NCBI RefSeq assembly: GCF_030644385.1
Contig: NZ_CP130060.1
Coordinates: 744,001-808,000, forward strand
Direction: 5' to 3'
Length of the DNA: 64,000 nucleotides
Origin: Stomatobaculum sp. F0698
GTDB taxonomy: Bacteria; Bacillota; Clostridia; Lachnospirales; Lachnospiraceae
The notes under the pieces were generated by a model, which saw only the letters and a program-made list of their open reading frames with translations, had not been told where the DNA came from and ran no database searches. The translations under genes and the position numbers were made by a program. Of the stretch, positions 52,960 to 61,070 are shown piece by piece (position 1 is the first letter of the stretch; every line of letters starts with the position of its first letter).

Positions 52960-53901
52960 ATGGGCGCAATTACAGCGGCAATGGTTAAGGAACTCAGAGA
53001 GCTTACCGGCGCAGGCATGATGGACAGCAAGAAGGCTCTCGCGGCAGTCGAGGGCGACATGGAGAAGGCGATTGAGTTCCTTCGTGAGAAGGGACTTGCC
53101 GGCGCGCAGAAAAAGGCGAGCCGCATCGCAGCAGAAGGTATGGTTGCTGTTCTTGTCAGCGCTGACGGTAAGAAGGGCGTTGCGGTCGAAGTGAATGCCG
53201 AGACCGACTTCGTCGCGAAGAACGAGAAGTTCAGAAACTATGTCGGCGAGGTTGCACAGCAGGCGCTGGATACCAATGCTACAGATCTCGAGGCTTTCCT
53301 CGCAGAGCCGTGGAAGGCAGACAACTCCCTCACGGTGAAGGAGCAGCTCTCCGCTATGATTTCCGTGATCGGCGAGAAGCTTGACATTCGTCGTTTCCGC
53401 CAGCTCAAGGAGGAGAACGGTTTTGTCGAGTCCTATGTCCATGCGGGCGGAAAGATCGGCGTTCTTCTTGCGGTCGAGACCGATGTTGTGAACGATGCGG
53501 TCAAGGAGATGGCAAAGAATGTCGCAATGCAGGTCGCAGCGCTGAAGCCGCTCTACACGAGCGATGCCGAGGTCGATGCGGACTACCTTGAGAAGGAGAA
53601 GGAAATCCTTGCGGCGCAGATTAAGAATGACCCGAAGATGGCAAACAAGCCGGAGAAGGTCATTGAGGGCGCTGTGCAGGGCCGTCTCCAGAAGGAGCTG
53701 AAGGAAATCTGCCTTCTGGATCAGGTTTATGTCAAGGCAGAGGACGGCAAGCAGAGCGTAGCTGCATACGTGGCTTCCGTCGCGAAGGAGAACCAGGCAA
53801 ACATCGCAATCAAGACCTTTGTCCGCTTTGAGACCGGCGAGGGCCTTGAGCACAAGAGCGAGAACTTTGCGGAAGAAGTCGCAAAGCAGATGCAGGGCTA
53901 A
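52960..53901 (+). CDS. tsf: Translation elongation factor Ts
   Basis: A 313-residue nucleotide exchange factor of EF-Tu. The N-terminal UBA domain has VKELRELTGAGMMDSKKAL; the core has NAETDFVAKNEKF, the EF-Tu-contacting TDFVAKN motif. The dimerisation and C-terminal domains are complete. GAGAGGAGATAAGAG precedes ATG 52960. A long terminator follows. Confidence 0.98.
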   Translation: MGAITAAMVKELRELTGAGMMDSKKALAAVEGDMEKAIEFLREKGLAGAQKKASRIAAEGMVAVLVSADGKKGVAVEVNAETDFVAKNEKFRNYVGEVAQQALDTNATDLEAFLAEPWKADNSLTVKEQLSAMISVIGEKLDIRRFRQLKEENGFVESYVHAGGKIGVLLAVETDVVNDAVKEMAKNVAMQVAALKPLYTSDAEVDADYLEKEKEILAAQIKNDPKMANKPEKVIEGAVQGRLQKELKEICLLDQVYVKAEDGKQSVAAYVASVAKENQANIAIKTFVRFETGEGLEHKSENFAEEVAKQMQG

Positions 53902-53942
53902 TTCGCTCTCGCATTACGCTTATTTCCCGGACGGGTAACGAT

Positions 53943-53988
53943 ACCGCCGGACTGTCGTATTCAAAATACGGGAGTCCGGCGGTTTTTG
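53943..53988 (+). terminator. Terminator after tsf
   Basis: An 11-bp stem, ACCGCCGGACT (53943-53953) and AGTCCGGCGGT (53973-53983), with an inner stem CGTATT / AATACG, followed by TTTTG. Confidence 0.93.
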
Positions 53989-54143
53989 TTGCGAATTTCG
54001 ACTGATTTGCGCCGTGAAACGTTAGCTTTTTCACACATAGAAGGCGTGGTAAGGAAGCAGTGTGAGGGAATGGGGGAAGTCGGCGTTATATTCGTGCAAG
54101 GGGCGCGAAATGCGGGAAAAGAACGCGAAGAAAGTCTTCGTAC

Positions 54144-54171
54144 TTGCGTTTTATGGGAAAGCCCCTATGAT
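54144..54171 (+). promoter_or_regulatory. Promoter of the lipoprotein gene
   Basis: TTGCGT (54144-54149), 16 bp, TATGAT (54166-54171). Confidence 0.5.
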
Positions 54172-54203
54172 AGAAGCTAAGACAGAGAACATAGGGGGGA
54201 GCA

Positions 54204-55115
54204 ATGAAGAAAGCAAGCTTGGCAATCGTTGCGATCGCGCTCGCTTTGACGGCCTGCGGCGGTAGCAAGAAAGCAGAGTCCGTGGAAGAGACAAAGACTG
54301 CTTCCGTCGAAACGGTGGCGGAAAGCGCGATGGCTTCGGGTGAGGCGGAGAGCAATACAGAAACGGCGGAAGCGCCGTTGCTTGCGGAGACGCTCGTGCT
54401 GGATCATGAGGGACTTAAAATTACCGCGAAAGAGCTGGATATGAACGGAAGTTTGGGGCCTACCCTTCGCTTGCTCATCGAAAACGAGACGAATCGGAAT
54501 GTGACGGTGCAGGTCCGTGATATGAGCGTGAACGGCTGCATGATAGCGCCGCTTCTTTCTTCTGCGGTCGGCAAAGGGGAAACAAAAGAAGACGGCATAG
54601 GCTTTTCTGCCCGCGCGCTGAAGCTCGGCGGAATCAATACCTTTGCCGAGCTTACGTTCCGCTTCTGCGTATTGGACAGTGAAACACTCGATAAAATCTA
54701 TGAGTCGGAGCCGATTACTCTAAGGACCTCGGCGGCGGAAGGCTATCAAGAACGCGCTGATGACAGCGGAACCTTGGCCTACGAGGGAGAGGGCGTTAAA
54801 ATCGTTGTGAAAGGACCGATTGAGAGAGAAAACGGTTTCGGGCCCGGAATTCTTCTGTACATCGAGAACAAAAGTGATAAGAAAATCGCAATTCATGCGA
54901 CGGATGTCGCGGTGAACGACGCGGGCTTGGAACCCATCTTCAGTCCGGAAATCGCGCCGGGAAAACATGCGGTCGAGGCCATGACATTCTTTGACGACCA
55001 GCTGGACAATAAAAAAATCAATTCTGTGCGGAAGGCAGCGTTTAAATGTTTGATCGTAGACGCAGAATCCTCCGAGACGGTCAAGGAGACAGATCTGATT
55101 CAGCTAAAGTTCTGA
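54204..55115 (+). CDS. Lipoprotein with two repeated beta-domains
   Basis: A 303-residue lipoprotein: the signal ends LALTACGG with lipidated C18, then an acidic Ser/Glu/Thr linker (about 20-60). Two related domains of about 105 residues follow (about 64-175 and 190-303). Each has the pattern GLGPxLRLLIEN or GFGPGILLYIEN, NxTVQVRDMSVNG or KKIAIHATDVAVND, IxPLLSS or LEPIFSPEIAPGK, and FRFCVLDSETL or FKCLIVDAESS. This looks like an internal duplication of an Ig-like domain. Function is unknown. It has its own promoter and terminator and precedes the iron operon. Confidence 0.75.
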   Translation: MKKASLAIVAIALALTACGGSKKAESVEETKTASVETVAESAMASGEAESNTETAEAPLLAETLVLDHEGLKITAKELDMNGSLGPTLRLLIENETNRNVTVQVRDMSVNGCMIAPLLSSAVGKGETKEDGIGFSARALKLGGINTFAELTFRFCVLDSETLDKIYESEPITLRTSAAEGYQERADDSGTLAYEGEGVKIVVKGPIERENGFGPGILLYIENKSDKKIAIHATDVAVNDAGLEPIFSPEIAPGKHAVEAMTFFDDQLDNKKINSVRKAAFKCLIVDAESSETVKETDLIQLKF

Positions 55116-55122
55116 GTGAAAC

Positions 55123-55162
55123 AAGCGAAGCGGTCGTCAAGACGTCCGATTCGCTTTTTTTT
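55123..55162 (+). terminator. Terminator after lipoprotein gene
   Basis: AAGCGAA (55123-55129) pairs with TTCGCTT (55150-55156), followed by TTTTTT. Confidence 0.75.
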
Positions 55163-55202
55163 ATTGAAATATCATTTTTATCGTCATATTAACCAAACGA
55201 AC

Positions 55203-55231
55203 TTGACAATTAGATGACACTATCTTATGCT
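55203..55231 (+). promoter_or_regulatory. Promoter of the iron-import operon
   Basis: TTGACA (55203-55208), 17 bp, TATGCT (55226-55231). No clear Fur- or DtxR-type palindrome was found around it. Confidence 0.7.
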
Positions 55232-55255
55232 ATAGAAAAGCAACGGCAAGCGCAG

Positions 55256-55285
55256 TACAAATTCCTTTGAATTTGTATTTTTTTT
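55256..55285 (+). terminator. Terminator-like hairpin in the iron-operon leader (possible attenuator)
   Basis: A perfect 9-bp stem, TACAAATTC (55256-55264) and GAATTTGTA (55269-55277), with CTTT loop and an eight-T run (55278-55285). It lies between the promoter and the first gene at 55332, so transcription must pass it. Confidence 0.75.
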
Positions 55286-55331
55286 GCCGCAGCAATTAGA
55301 AGTAACTAAGTTTTGAGAGGGAGAACAAATC

Positions 55332-55745
55332 ATGCGACACAAACGTGTTTTCGCTGTCCCTATGTTGGTACTCGGCATATTGCTTTTTTTGACACCCGGT
55401 ACAATCACGCCGGTTTGTCCCGTGAAGCCGGACGGAAGCTTTATGAAGTGTCACTGGATGGATATCGCGGAACAGGGACTCGGTGCGGTGATTGCCTTCG
55501 GCGGCGTACTGGCGCTGCTTTTCCCGGAGAAGCTCGGTGCGGGCATCGCAGCCATGAATCTGGGGCTCGGCGTGCTGAGTTTTCTGTTCGCAAAGAGCTT
55601 AATCGGCGGCTGCAAAATGCACGATATGGCCTGCAATCTCTACACGAGACCCATGGTGTATTTCCTGTCGGTCCTGCTCATCTCGGTGAGCGCGGTATAT
55701 CTTTTGCTTGCCCTGCGCGGAGAAACGGCCCATGGAAGAACTTAA
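55332..55745 (+). CDS. DUF4418 membrane protein
   Basis: A 137-residue protein with four hydrophobic segments (about 7-22, 48-66, 71-90 and 106-128). The loop after helix 1, TPVCPVKPDGSFMKCHW, and GGCKMHDMACN carry five conserved cysteines and a CH pair, as in DUF4418 proteins that accompany FtsX-type permeases. Function is unknown, but its place at the head of the iron operon suggests a permease partner or redox sensor. GAGAGGGAGAACAAATC precedes ATG 55332. The ATPase gene overlaps its end. Confidence 0.8.
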   Translation: MRHKRVFAVPMLVLGILLFLTPGTITPVCPVKPDGSFMKCHWMDIAEQGLGAVIAFGGVLALLFPEKLGAGIAAMNLGLGVLSFLFAKSLIGGCKMHDMACNLYTRPMVYFLSVLLISVSAVYLLLALRGETAHGRT

Positions 55746-56451
55746 AGCAGAGGGGATTTGTAAGCGTTTTCTCCGGGGCAGTCGAAGCGTCGAGGCGCTT
55801 CGGAATGCCGAAATCAACCTGAAACGCGGCGAACTTGTATTTTTGGTCGGCGCTTCGGGCAGCGGAAAAACGACCCTGCTCAAAATTCTTGCGGGACTTC
55901 TAAAGGCAGATGCGGGGCGGATTATTTACGGCACGCGGGATGCCGGAGCATTTTCGGAGGACGCTTGGTGTGAATTCAGACGCACGGAACTCGCATATCT
56001 GCCGCAACAGCTTGGGCTTTTGACAGCCTTGACGGCAGTGCAGAATGTGGCGTTACCTGCCATGCTGCACAGCCGGGAACGGCGTACGGCGGAAGTTTAC
56101 GGGAGAGCGAGTGCCCTGCTTGACAAGGTCGGCGCACTTTCGTTAAAGGATGCTTATCCCGCAGAGCTTTCCGGCGGAGAAACGAAGCGTGTGTTACTCG
56201 CACGGGCGCTTATGACGGAACCTAGGTTTTTACTTGCGGACGAACCGACCGCTGATTTGGATCCGAAGAGTGCGGCGGATTTTATCGAGCTCTTTTCGGA
56301 GCTCCGCACGAACGGCTGCGGCGTCCTGGCGGTGACACATGAACATGCCCATCTGCAGCGCGCGGACCGCGTGCTGGAACTCAAAGAGGGGTGTGTGCGT
56401 GCTTTTGAGGAGGCGCGAGAAACGCTCGCGCAAGGATACGGGAAGGGGTAA
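55732..56451 (+). CDS. ABC transporter ATP-binding protein (LolD/MacB type), A
   Basis: A 239-residue ATPase. Walker A GASGSGKTT, signature LSGGETKRV (Gln usually follows GGE, here Thr), Walker B FLLADEPTADLD, and the switch His in VTHEHAH. The class powers FtsX-like permeases that move or pull on extracytoplasmic substrates rather than importing through a pore. ATG 55732 overlaps DUF4418 by 14 nt. Two more genes of this type are in the operon, so it likely pairs with one of the three permeases. Confidence 0.9.
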   Translation: MEELKAEGICKRFLRGSRSVEALRNAEINLKRGELVFLVGASGSGKTTLLKILAGLLKADAGRIIYGTRDAGAFSEDAWCEFRRTELAYLPQQLGLLTALTAVQNVALPAMLHSRERRTAEVYGRASALLDKVGALSLKDAYPAELSGGETKRVLLARALMTEPRFLLADEPTADLDPKSAADFIELFSELRTNGCGVLAVTHEHAHLQRADRVLELKEGCVRAFEEARETLAQGYGKG

Positions 56452-56454
56452 GAA

Positions 56455-57762
56455 ATGATGCTTCAAGGAAAGAAGGGGATTCGCGGGCTCGCGGCATTCT
56501 TGGCGGCGCTTTGCATGGCGCTGTTTCTGATTGTTCCGGCGTATGCCGAGACCAAGTATGCCAACTGGCAGGAAGTCGCGTCCACCATGGGCACGGTCCT
56601 GGACGGCGCGGTCGAAGCCTACGGCGCGGGCGGTGAAGAGGCCGGCAAGAAAGCGACCGAGCAGGTCAACGTAGCCTACTATAAGTTCTACGAGAAGCTC
56701 GGCTTTGAAAAGACGGTCATGGCTTCCATCTCCGGAAGTCGCGGCTCCGATGTGGAGCACCAGTTTTATCTGGTGAAAAAGGTAATTCGCGACGGCGGCT
56801 CGAAAGAGGAGTTAAAGAGCAGTGTCGATACCTTAAAGAGCATGCTCACCGAGGACGCAATCACCTTGGACGGCGGCAAAGCGGCGGCACAGGGTGGCGG
56901 CAGCGACACGGCGGAGCAGCAAAATAACGGGGCGGCCTGGCAGACCTTTCTCGCCGTTCTCGGCCTTACGCTCCGAGAGGGACTTGAGGCCATTCTGGTC
57001 ATTGCCGCGATTATCGCCTATCTTGTCAAGACAAACAGCCGAAAGTATCTGGCTTCGGTCTACATCGGCGCGGGACTCGGCGTGTTGTTCAGCGTTGTGC
57101 TCGCTATGATCTTCAACGGGATTGCGGCGAGCCTCGGCGATGCGCAGTCCGGTGCGGGACAGGAGATTTTTGAAGGCGTCACGATGTTTCTCGCGGTCAT
57201 TGTCCTCTTCTATGTGAGCAACTGGATGCTCTCGAAGGCAGAGGCGGAGACCTGGAACAAATATATTAAGGACAAGGTACAGCAGAGTATCGACAAGGGG
57301 AGCATGTACACACTTTCCTTCTCGGCCTTCCTCGCGGTGGCACGAGAGGGCGCGGAGCTCATCATGTTCTTCCAGGGTATGCGCTCGAACATCACCAATA
57401 ACCCGCACATGCTCTGGGCCGGCTTGGCGGTCGCGATTGTGATACTTGCGATTGTCTACTTCGCAATTACAAAGCTCTCGGTGCGCTTGCCCTTAAAGCC
57501 CTTCTTCACCTTTACGAGCGTGCTCATGTTCATCCTCTGCATCTCCTTTGTCGGCAAAGGCGTTTACGAACTGCAGGAGGCGGATGTCATCGGAAGAACC
57601 ATCATCCCGTGGATGAACGGCTTTCATTTCGAGCTTCTCGGCATTTACGATCGCTACGAGAATCTCATTCCTCAGCTTATTCTGCTGGCGCTTACGATAT
57701 TCACCTATCGCTACCAGCTGGGTAAAAACAAAACACAGAAACAGGGAGGTAAAGAGTCATGA
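56455..57762 (+). CDS. FTR1-family high-affinity iron permease
   Basis: A 435-residue membrane protein. It has a signal peptide (AALCMALFLIVPAYA), an extracytoplasmic domain of about 125 residues, then seven or so helices. The two iron-translocating motifs are REGLE (174-178) and REGAE (297-301), essential in Ftr1/EfeU/FetM. A Gln/Asn/Gly linker (AAAQGGGSDTAEQQNN) precedes helix 1. It is followed by the P19-type partner with a 4-nt overlap. Start ATG 56455 or 56458. It is the core of the FetMP-like iron importer. Confidence 0.95.
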   Translation: MMLQGKKGIRGLAAFLAALCMALFLIVPAYAETKYANWQEVASTMGTVLDGAVEAYGAGGEEAGKKATEQVNVAYYKFYEKLGFEKTVMASISGSRGSDVEHQFYLVKKVIRDGGSKEELKSSVDTLKSMLTEDAITLDGGKAAAQGGGSDTAEQQNNGAAWQTFLAVLGLTLREGLEAILVIAAIIAYLVKTNSRKYLASVYIGAGLGVLFSVVLAMIFNGIAASLGDAQSGAGQEIFEGVTMFLAVIVLFYVSNWMLSKAEAETWNKYIKDKVQQSIDKGSMYTLSFSAFLAVAREGAELIMFFQGMRSNITNNPHMLWAGLAVAIVILAIVYFAITKLSVRLPLKPFFTFTSVLMFILCISFVGKGVYELQEADVIGRTIIPWMNGFHFELLGIYDRYENLIPQLILLALTIFTYRYQLGKNKTQKQGGKES

Positions 57763-58433
57763 TGAAGAGAAGTTTGGCAGTATCGATGCTCATTGCCGCG
57801 GTTGCGCTGAGCGCTTGCGGCGGCAGCAAGAGCGCGGAGACCACGGCGGCTGCGGGCAGCGCTGCGGAGACCAAGGCCGGTGAGACCATGGCGGCTGCGG
57901 GCGAGACCAAGGCGGAGGAGACCAAGGCTGAGGCGAAGGCTCCGGGTGAGGATGCCGGCTTTGAGGAGTTCCCGATCGGTGACGATCAGGAGGTCGGCCC
58001 GCTGATTATCTCGGGCGTTTACTTCCAGCCGGTCGACATGGAGCCGGCGGGCAATTCGCTCTCGAAGGCAGATTCCGATTGCCACATCGAGGCGGATATC
58101 ACGGCGAGCCAGGAGGGCACGACCCTCGGCTACGGCAAGGGTGACTTTGTTCCGTGGCTGCAGGTCAAGGCCATCATCCAGAAGAAGGGTTCCGACAAGG
58201 AGCCGACCGAGGTCGCTTTCATGCCGATGAACGCTTCCGACGGCCCGCACTACGGTGCAAACTTTAAGTTCCCGGAAGGTGTCGGCGTCTATGATGTCAA
58301 GTTCGTTGTGAGCGCTCCGGGCAACGACTATCTGCTCCACGTCGACAAGGAGACAGGTGTCACGGGTCGCTTCTGGACCGAGCCGCTGGTTGCGGAGTGG
58401 CCGGACTTTGAGTGGAACGGACCGCAGTGGTAA
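57759..58433 (+). CDS. P19/Tp34 (FetP)-family periplasmic-type iron-binding lipoprotein
   Basis: A 224-residue lipoprotein. The signal ends VALSACGGS with lipidated Cys near 21. A low-complexity linker (about 25-65) repeats AAxGETKAEETKAE units. The domain then reads GPLIISGVYFQPVDM, DCHIEADITASQ, PWLQVKAIIQ, GPHYGANFKFP and LLHVDKETG. The His and Met residues match copper/iron ligands of P19 and Tp34. The protein hands metal to the Ftr1-type permease encoded just upstream; its start overlaps the stop as ATGA. Confidence 0.93.
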   Translation: MMKRSLAVSMLIAAVALSACGGSKSAETTAAAGSAAETKAGETMAAAGETKAEETKAEAKAPGEDAGFEEFPIGDDQEVGPLIISGVYFQPVDMEPAGNSLSKADSDCHIEADITASQEGTTLGYGKGDFVPWLQVKAIIQKKGSDKEPTEVAFMPMNASDGPHYGANFKFPEGVGVYDVKFVVSAPGNDYLLHVDKETGVTGRFWTEPLVAEWPDFEWNGPQW

Positions 58434-58528
58434 AAAGAACGCTTTGACTTCAGTACGGGCGGAGGGGCAACCCTTCGCCTGTATTGCCATGTATATCACT
58501 CGAGAGGGAAGGTGATTCTATCCTAAAG

Positions 58529-59776
58529 TTGTTTGTCAAAATCATGGAGGGCGGAATTGCGTTTTCGGTCACCATGGGTCTTTTGTTTTCCTTACTGCGC
58601 TATGAGGAGAGAGCCAAGCGCGTTCGCATCATAGGCTTTTCCGTCATCGGCGGCTTTCTCGCCGCGGCGCTCTCGGCGTATCTGCGCTCGATACCGAATT
58701 TTTTAAACCGAACCGCCTTAAACTTCTATAGCATGCTGCCCGTTGTCGGGAGCATGTTGCTGCTGCTTTTGCTCATTTTGTTCGGCTCCTATCTTCGAAA
58801 AAAACAGCGTAAGGCATATGAAATCCTGCTGAGCCTCGCTGTGGTCCTATACAGTCTCGCCTCGTTTTTCTCGTATCTCCCGCTGATCATGACCAATGTG
58901 AGCAGCTTTGTGAGCTACGGAGAGAGCGCGGTCAGCACGGCGGTTTTGTTCCGTGTCATCGGCTACAGTCTTGCGATTCTCGTCATGTTGCTCTCGGGGA
59001 TTGCGGCGTTCCGCTGCGGTCTCTGCCTCGGAGAGCGGGAATTCGATTTGCTGCTTCCGCCGGTACTTCTGCTCCGCGGTGTCTCGCAGGCCGCACTCAT
59101 TTTGCAGCGCCTCTATTCGCTGCGCATTATTCCGCGCAATCCGAAGTTTTTTGAGGGACTCAGCTTTGTCATCAATCACAGCCTCATCTTCGACGCGCTC
59201 CTCTTTGCTCTGCTGCTGGTGATACCGCTTACGCTCATACTTCGGCACTTAAGAGTAACGGAGAGTTATCGAAATCGGGCGGAACTCAGAAAGCTGAAGG
59301 CGGGATACCGCCGCGTGCGCCACTGGGCCGCATTTTTTGCCCTGCTTCTTGCGCTTGATCTCTCGAGCATCACGGCACTCAAGTCCTATGCGGGGCGGGA
59401 AATTCCGCTCTCAGCACCGGAGGACTATGCAATTGAGAACGGGCGCATTGTCGTGCCGCTCGAGAGTCTGCAGGACGAACACCTGCACCGCTATGAGTAC
59501 ACGGCGAAGGACGGCATCAAGATGCGCTTTATTCTGATCAAGAAATCACAGAGCGCCTACGGTGTGGGCCTCGACGCCTGCGAAATTTGCGGGCCGACCG
59601 GCTACTTTGAGCGGAAAAACGAGGTGGTCTGCAAACTCTGCGATGTCGTGATGAACAAGGGCACCATAGGCTTTTCCGGCGGATGCAATCCCATTCCCTT
59701 CCCCTATCTGGTGCACGACCAAAAGATATACATAGAGACGGCCGATCTTGACAAGCTGTCCTATGTATTTAAGTAA
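58529..59776 (+). CDS. DUF2318 membrane protein of the iron-import operon
   Basis: A membrane protein of about 415 residues with seven to eight helices (residues about 10-300) and a C-terminal extracytoplasmic DUF2318 domain with two CXXC pairs: DACEICGPTGYF and CKLCDVVMNKGT, then GGCNPIP. Such proteins (Cj1660-like) accompany P19/Ftr1 systems and are thought to handle redox. The start is unclear: GGGAAGGTG at 58506-58514 best fits ATC at 58520, TTG 58529 is chosen as the first standard codon after it, and the frame is open from TTG 58484. ATG 58544 is the first ATG. Confidence 0.85.
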   Translation: MFVKIMEGGIAFSVTMGLLFSLLRYEERAKRVRIIGFSVIGGFLAAALSAYLRSIPNFLNRTALNFYSMLPVVGSMLLLLLLILFGSYLRKKQRKAYEILLSLAVVLYSLASFFSYLPLIMTNVSSFVSYGESAVSTAVLFRVIGYSLAILVMLLSGIAAFRCGLCLGEREFDLLLPPVLLLRGVSQAALILQRLYSLRIIPRNPKFFEGLSFVINHSLIFDALLFALLLVIPLTLILRHLRVTESYRNRAELRKLKAGYRRVRHWAAFFALLLALDLSSITALKSYAGREIPLSAPEDYAIENGRIVVPLESLQDEHLHRYEYTAKDGIKMRFILIKKSQSAYGVGLDACEICGPTGYFERKNEVVCKLCDVVMNKGTIGFSGGCNPIPFPYLVHDQKIYIETADLDKLSYVFK

Positions 59777-59786
59777 AGGGGGCGCT

Positions 59787-61070
59787 ATGTTTTTACGCAT
59801 GGTATTGGGAGCTGTATTCCGGCAAAAGAGCAAGATGTTCATGATTGCGTTTACCGTTGCGCTCGGCGTGAGCCTTTCGACCGCAATGCTGAACACCATG
59901 CTCGGTGTCGGCGATAAGGTGAACCAGGAATTAAAGACCTACGGCGCGAATATCAATGTCGTGCCGAAGGATGCTTCTCTGCTCGGCGATCTCTACGGCA
60001 TCGGCGACGAAGCGGATACGCAGCGAAGCTATCTCGACGAGTCGAAACTCGGAAACATCAAGACCATATTCTGGGCCTTTAACATTGTCGATTACACCCC
60101 TTACTTCAACACAACGGTGCAGGTGAACGACAATGCGGAGCAAACAAGGTTGGTCGGAACCTGGGTCAAACATCACATGGATTTGCCGACAGGCGAATCC
60201 GTGGACACCGGAATGCAGCATTTAAAGAGCTGGTGGGAGATGAACGGCGAGTGGCTTGACGAAGCGGATTCGGACGGTGTGATGGTCGGATCGATCTACG
60301 CGCTCCGAAACAATTTATCCGTCGGCGACAAATTGGAGTTAAAGAGCAATGCGCTGACAAAGACCATGGTGGTCAGAGGCATTTTCAGCTCCGGAAGCGA
60401 TGAGGATCAGTACATTTACTGCGTGCTCCCGGTTGCCCAGGCGTTTGCGGGCAAGGAAAACGTGGTGAGCAGCATCGAAGTCTCGGCACTCACGACGCCA
60501 GACAATGAGCTCGCGAGAAAGGCGGCGCAGAATCCGCTGAGCCTTACGGTCAAAGAATGGGAAGTCTGGTACTGCACGGCCTATGTGAGTTCCATCTGCT
60601 ATCAGATTCAGGAAGTCATTCCGGATTCGGTCGCAAAGCCCATACGTCAGGTTGCGGAGTCCGAGGGCGATATCTTGAATAAGACGACGCTCCTTATGGT
60701 GCTGATTACGGTGCTCAGCCTGCTCGGCTCGGCGCTCGGCATTTCAAACCTGGTGACGGCTGCCGTCATGGAGCGGCGCACGGAGATAGGCCTTGAAAAA
60801 GCGGTCGGTGCGAGCAACGGGCGCATCATCGGCACCATACTCACGGAAATTATGCTGACCGGTGTGATCGGCGGCGTGGCCGGTTATTTCGTGGGCCTCA
60901 TGCTGACCCAGCTGATCGGCTTCGGCGTCTTTGGCTCTGCCATTCCGCCGGCGGCCATGGTGATTCCGATCGTCGCCCTGTTGATCTTCTTTGTGACCCT
61001 GCTCGGCAGCATACCGGCCATACGCTACCTGCTGCATCTGAATCCGACGGAGGTTCTGCATGGAAAATAA
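59787..61070 (+). CDS. FtsX/MacB-like ABC permease 1
   Basis: A 427-residue permease: one N-terminal helix, about 240 extracytoplasmic residues, then three C-terminal helices with VMERRTEIGLEKAVGASNGRIIGTI. The layout is the mechanotransmission type of MacB/FtsX. Start ATG 59787 follows AAAGGGGGCGCT; the frame opens earlier, at 59748. It overlaps the next permease by 11 nt. In the Campylobacter Cj1661-1663 set, paired permeases and an ATPase accompany P19; this matches. Confidence 0.9.
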   Translation: MFLRMVLGAVFRQKSKMFMIAFTVALGVSLSTAMLNTMLGVGDKVNQELKTYGANINVVPKDASLLGDLYGIGDEADTQRSYLDESKLGNIKTIFWAFNIVDYTPYFNTTVQVNDNAEQTRLVGTWVKHHMDLPTGESVDTGMQHLKSWWEMNGEWLDEADSDGVMVGSIYALRNNLSVGDKLELKSNALTKTMVVRGIFSSGSDEDQYIYCVLPVAQAFAGKENVVSSIEVSALTTPDNELARKAAQNPLSLTVKEWEVWYCTAYVSSICYQIQEVIPDSVAKPIRQVAESEGDILNKTTLLMVLITVLSLLGSALGISNLVTAAVMERRTEIGLEKAVGASNGRIIGTILTEIMLTGVIGGVAGYFVGLMLTQLIGFGVFGSAIPPAAMVIPIVALLIFFVTLLGSIPAIRYLLHLNPTEVLHGK

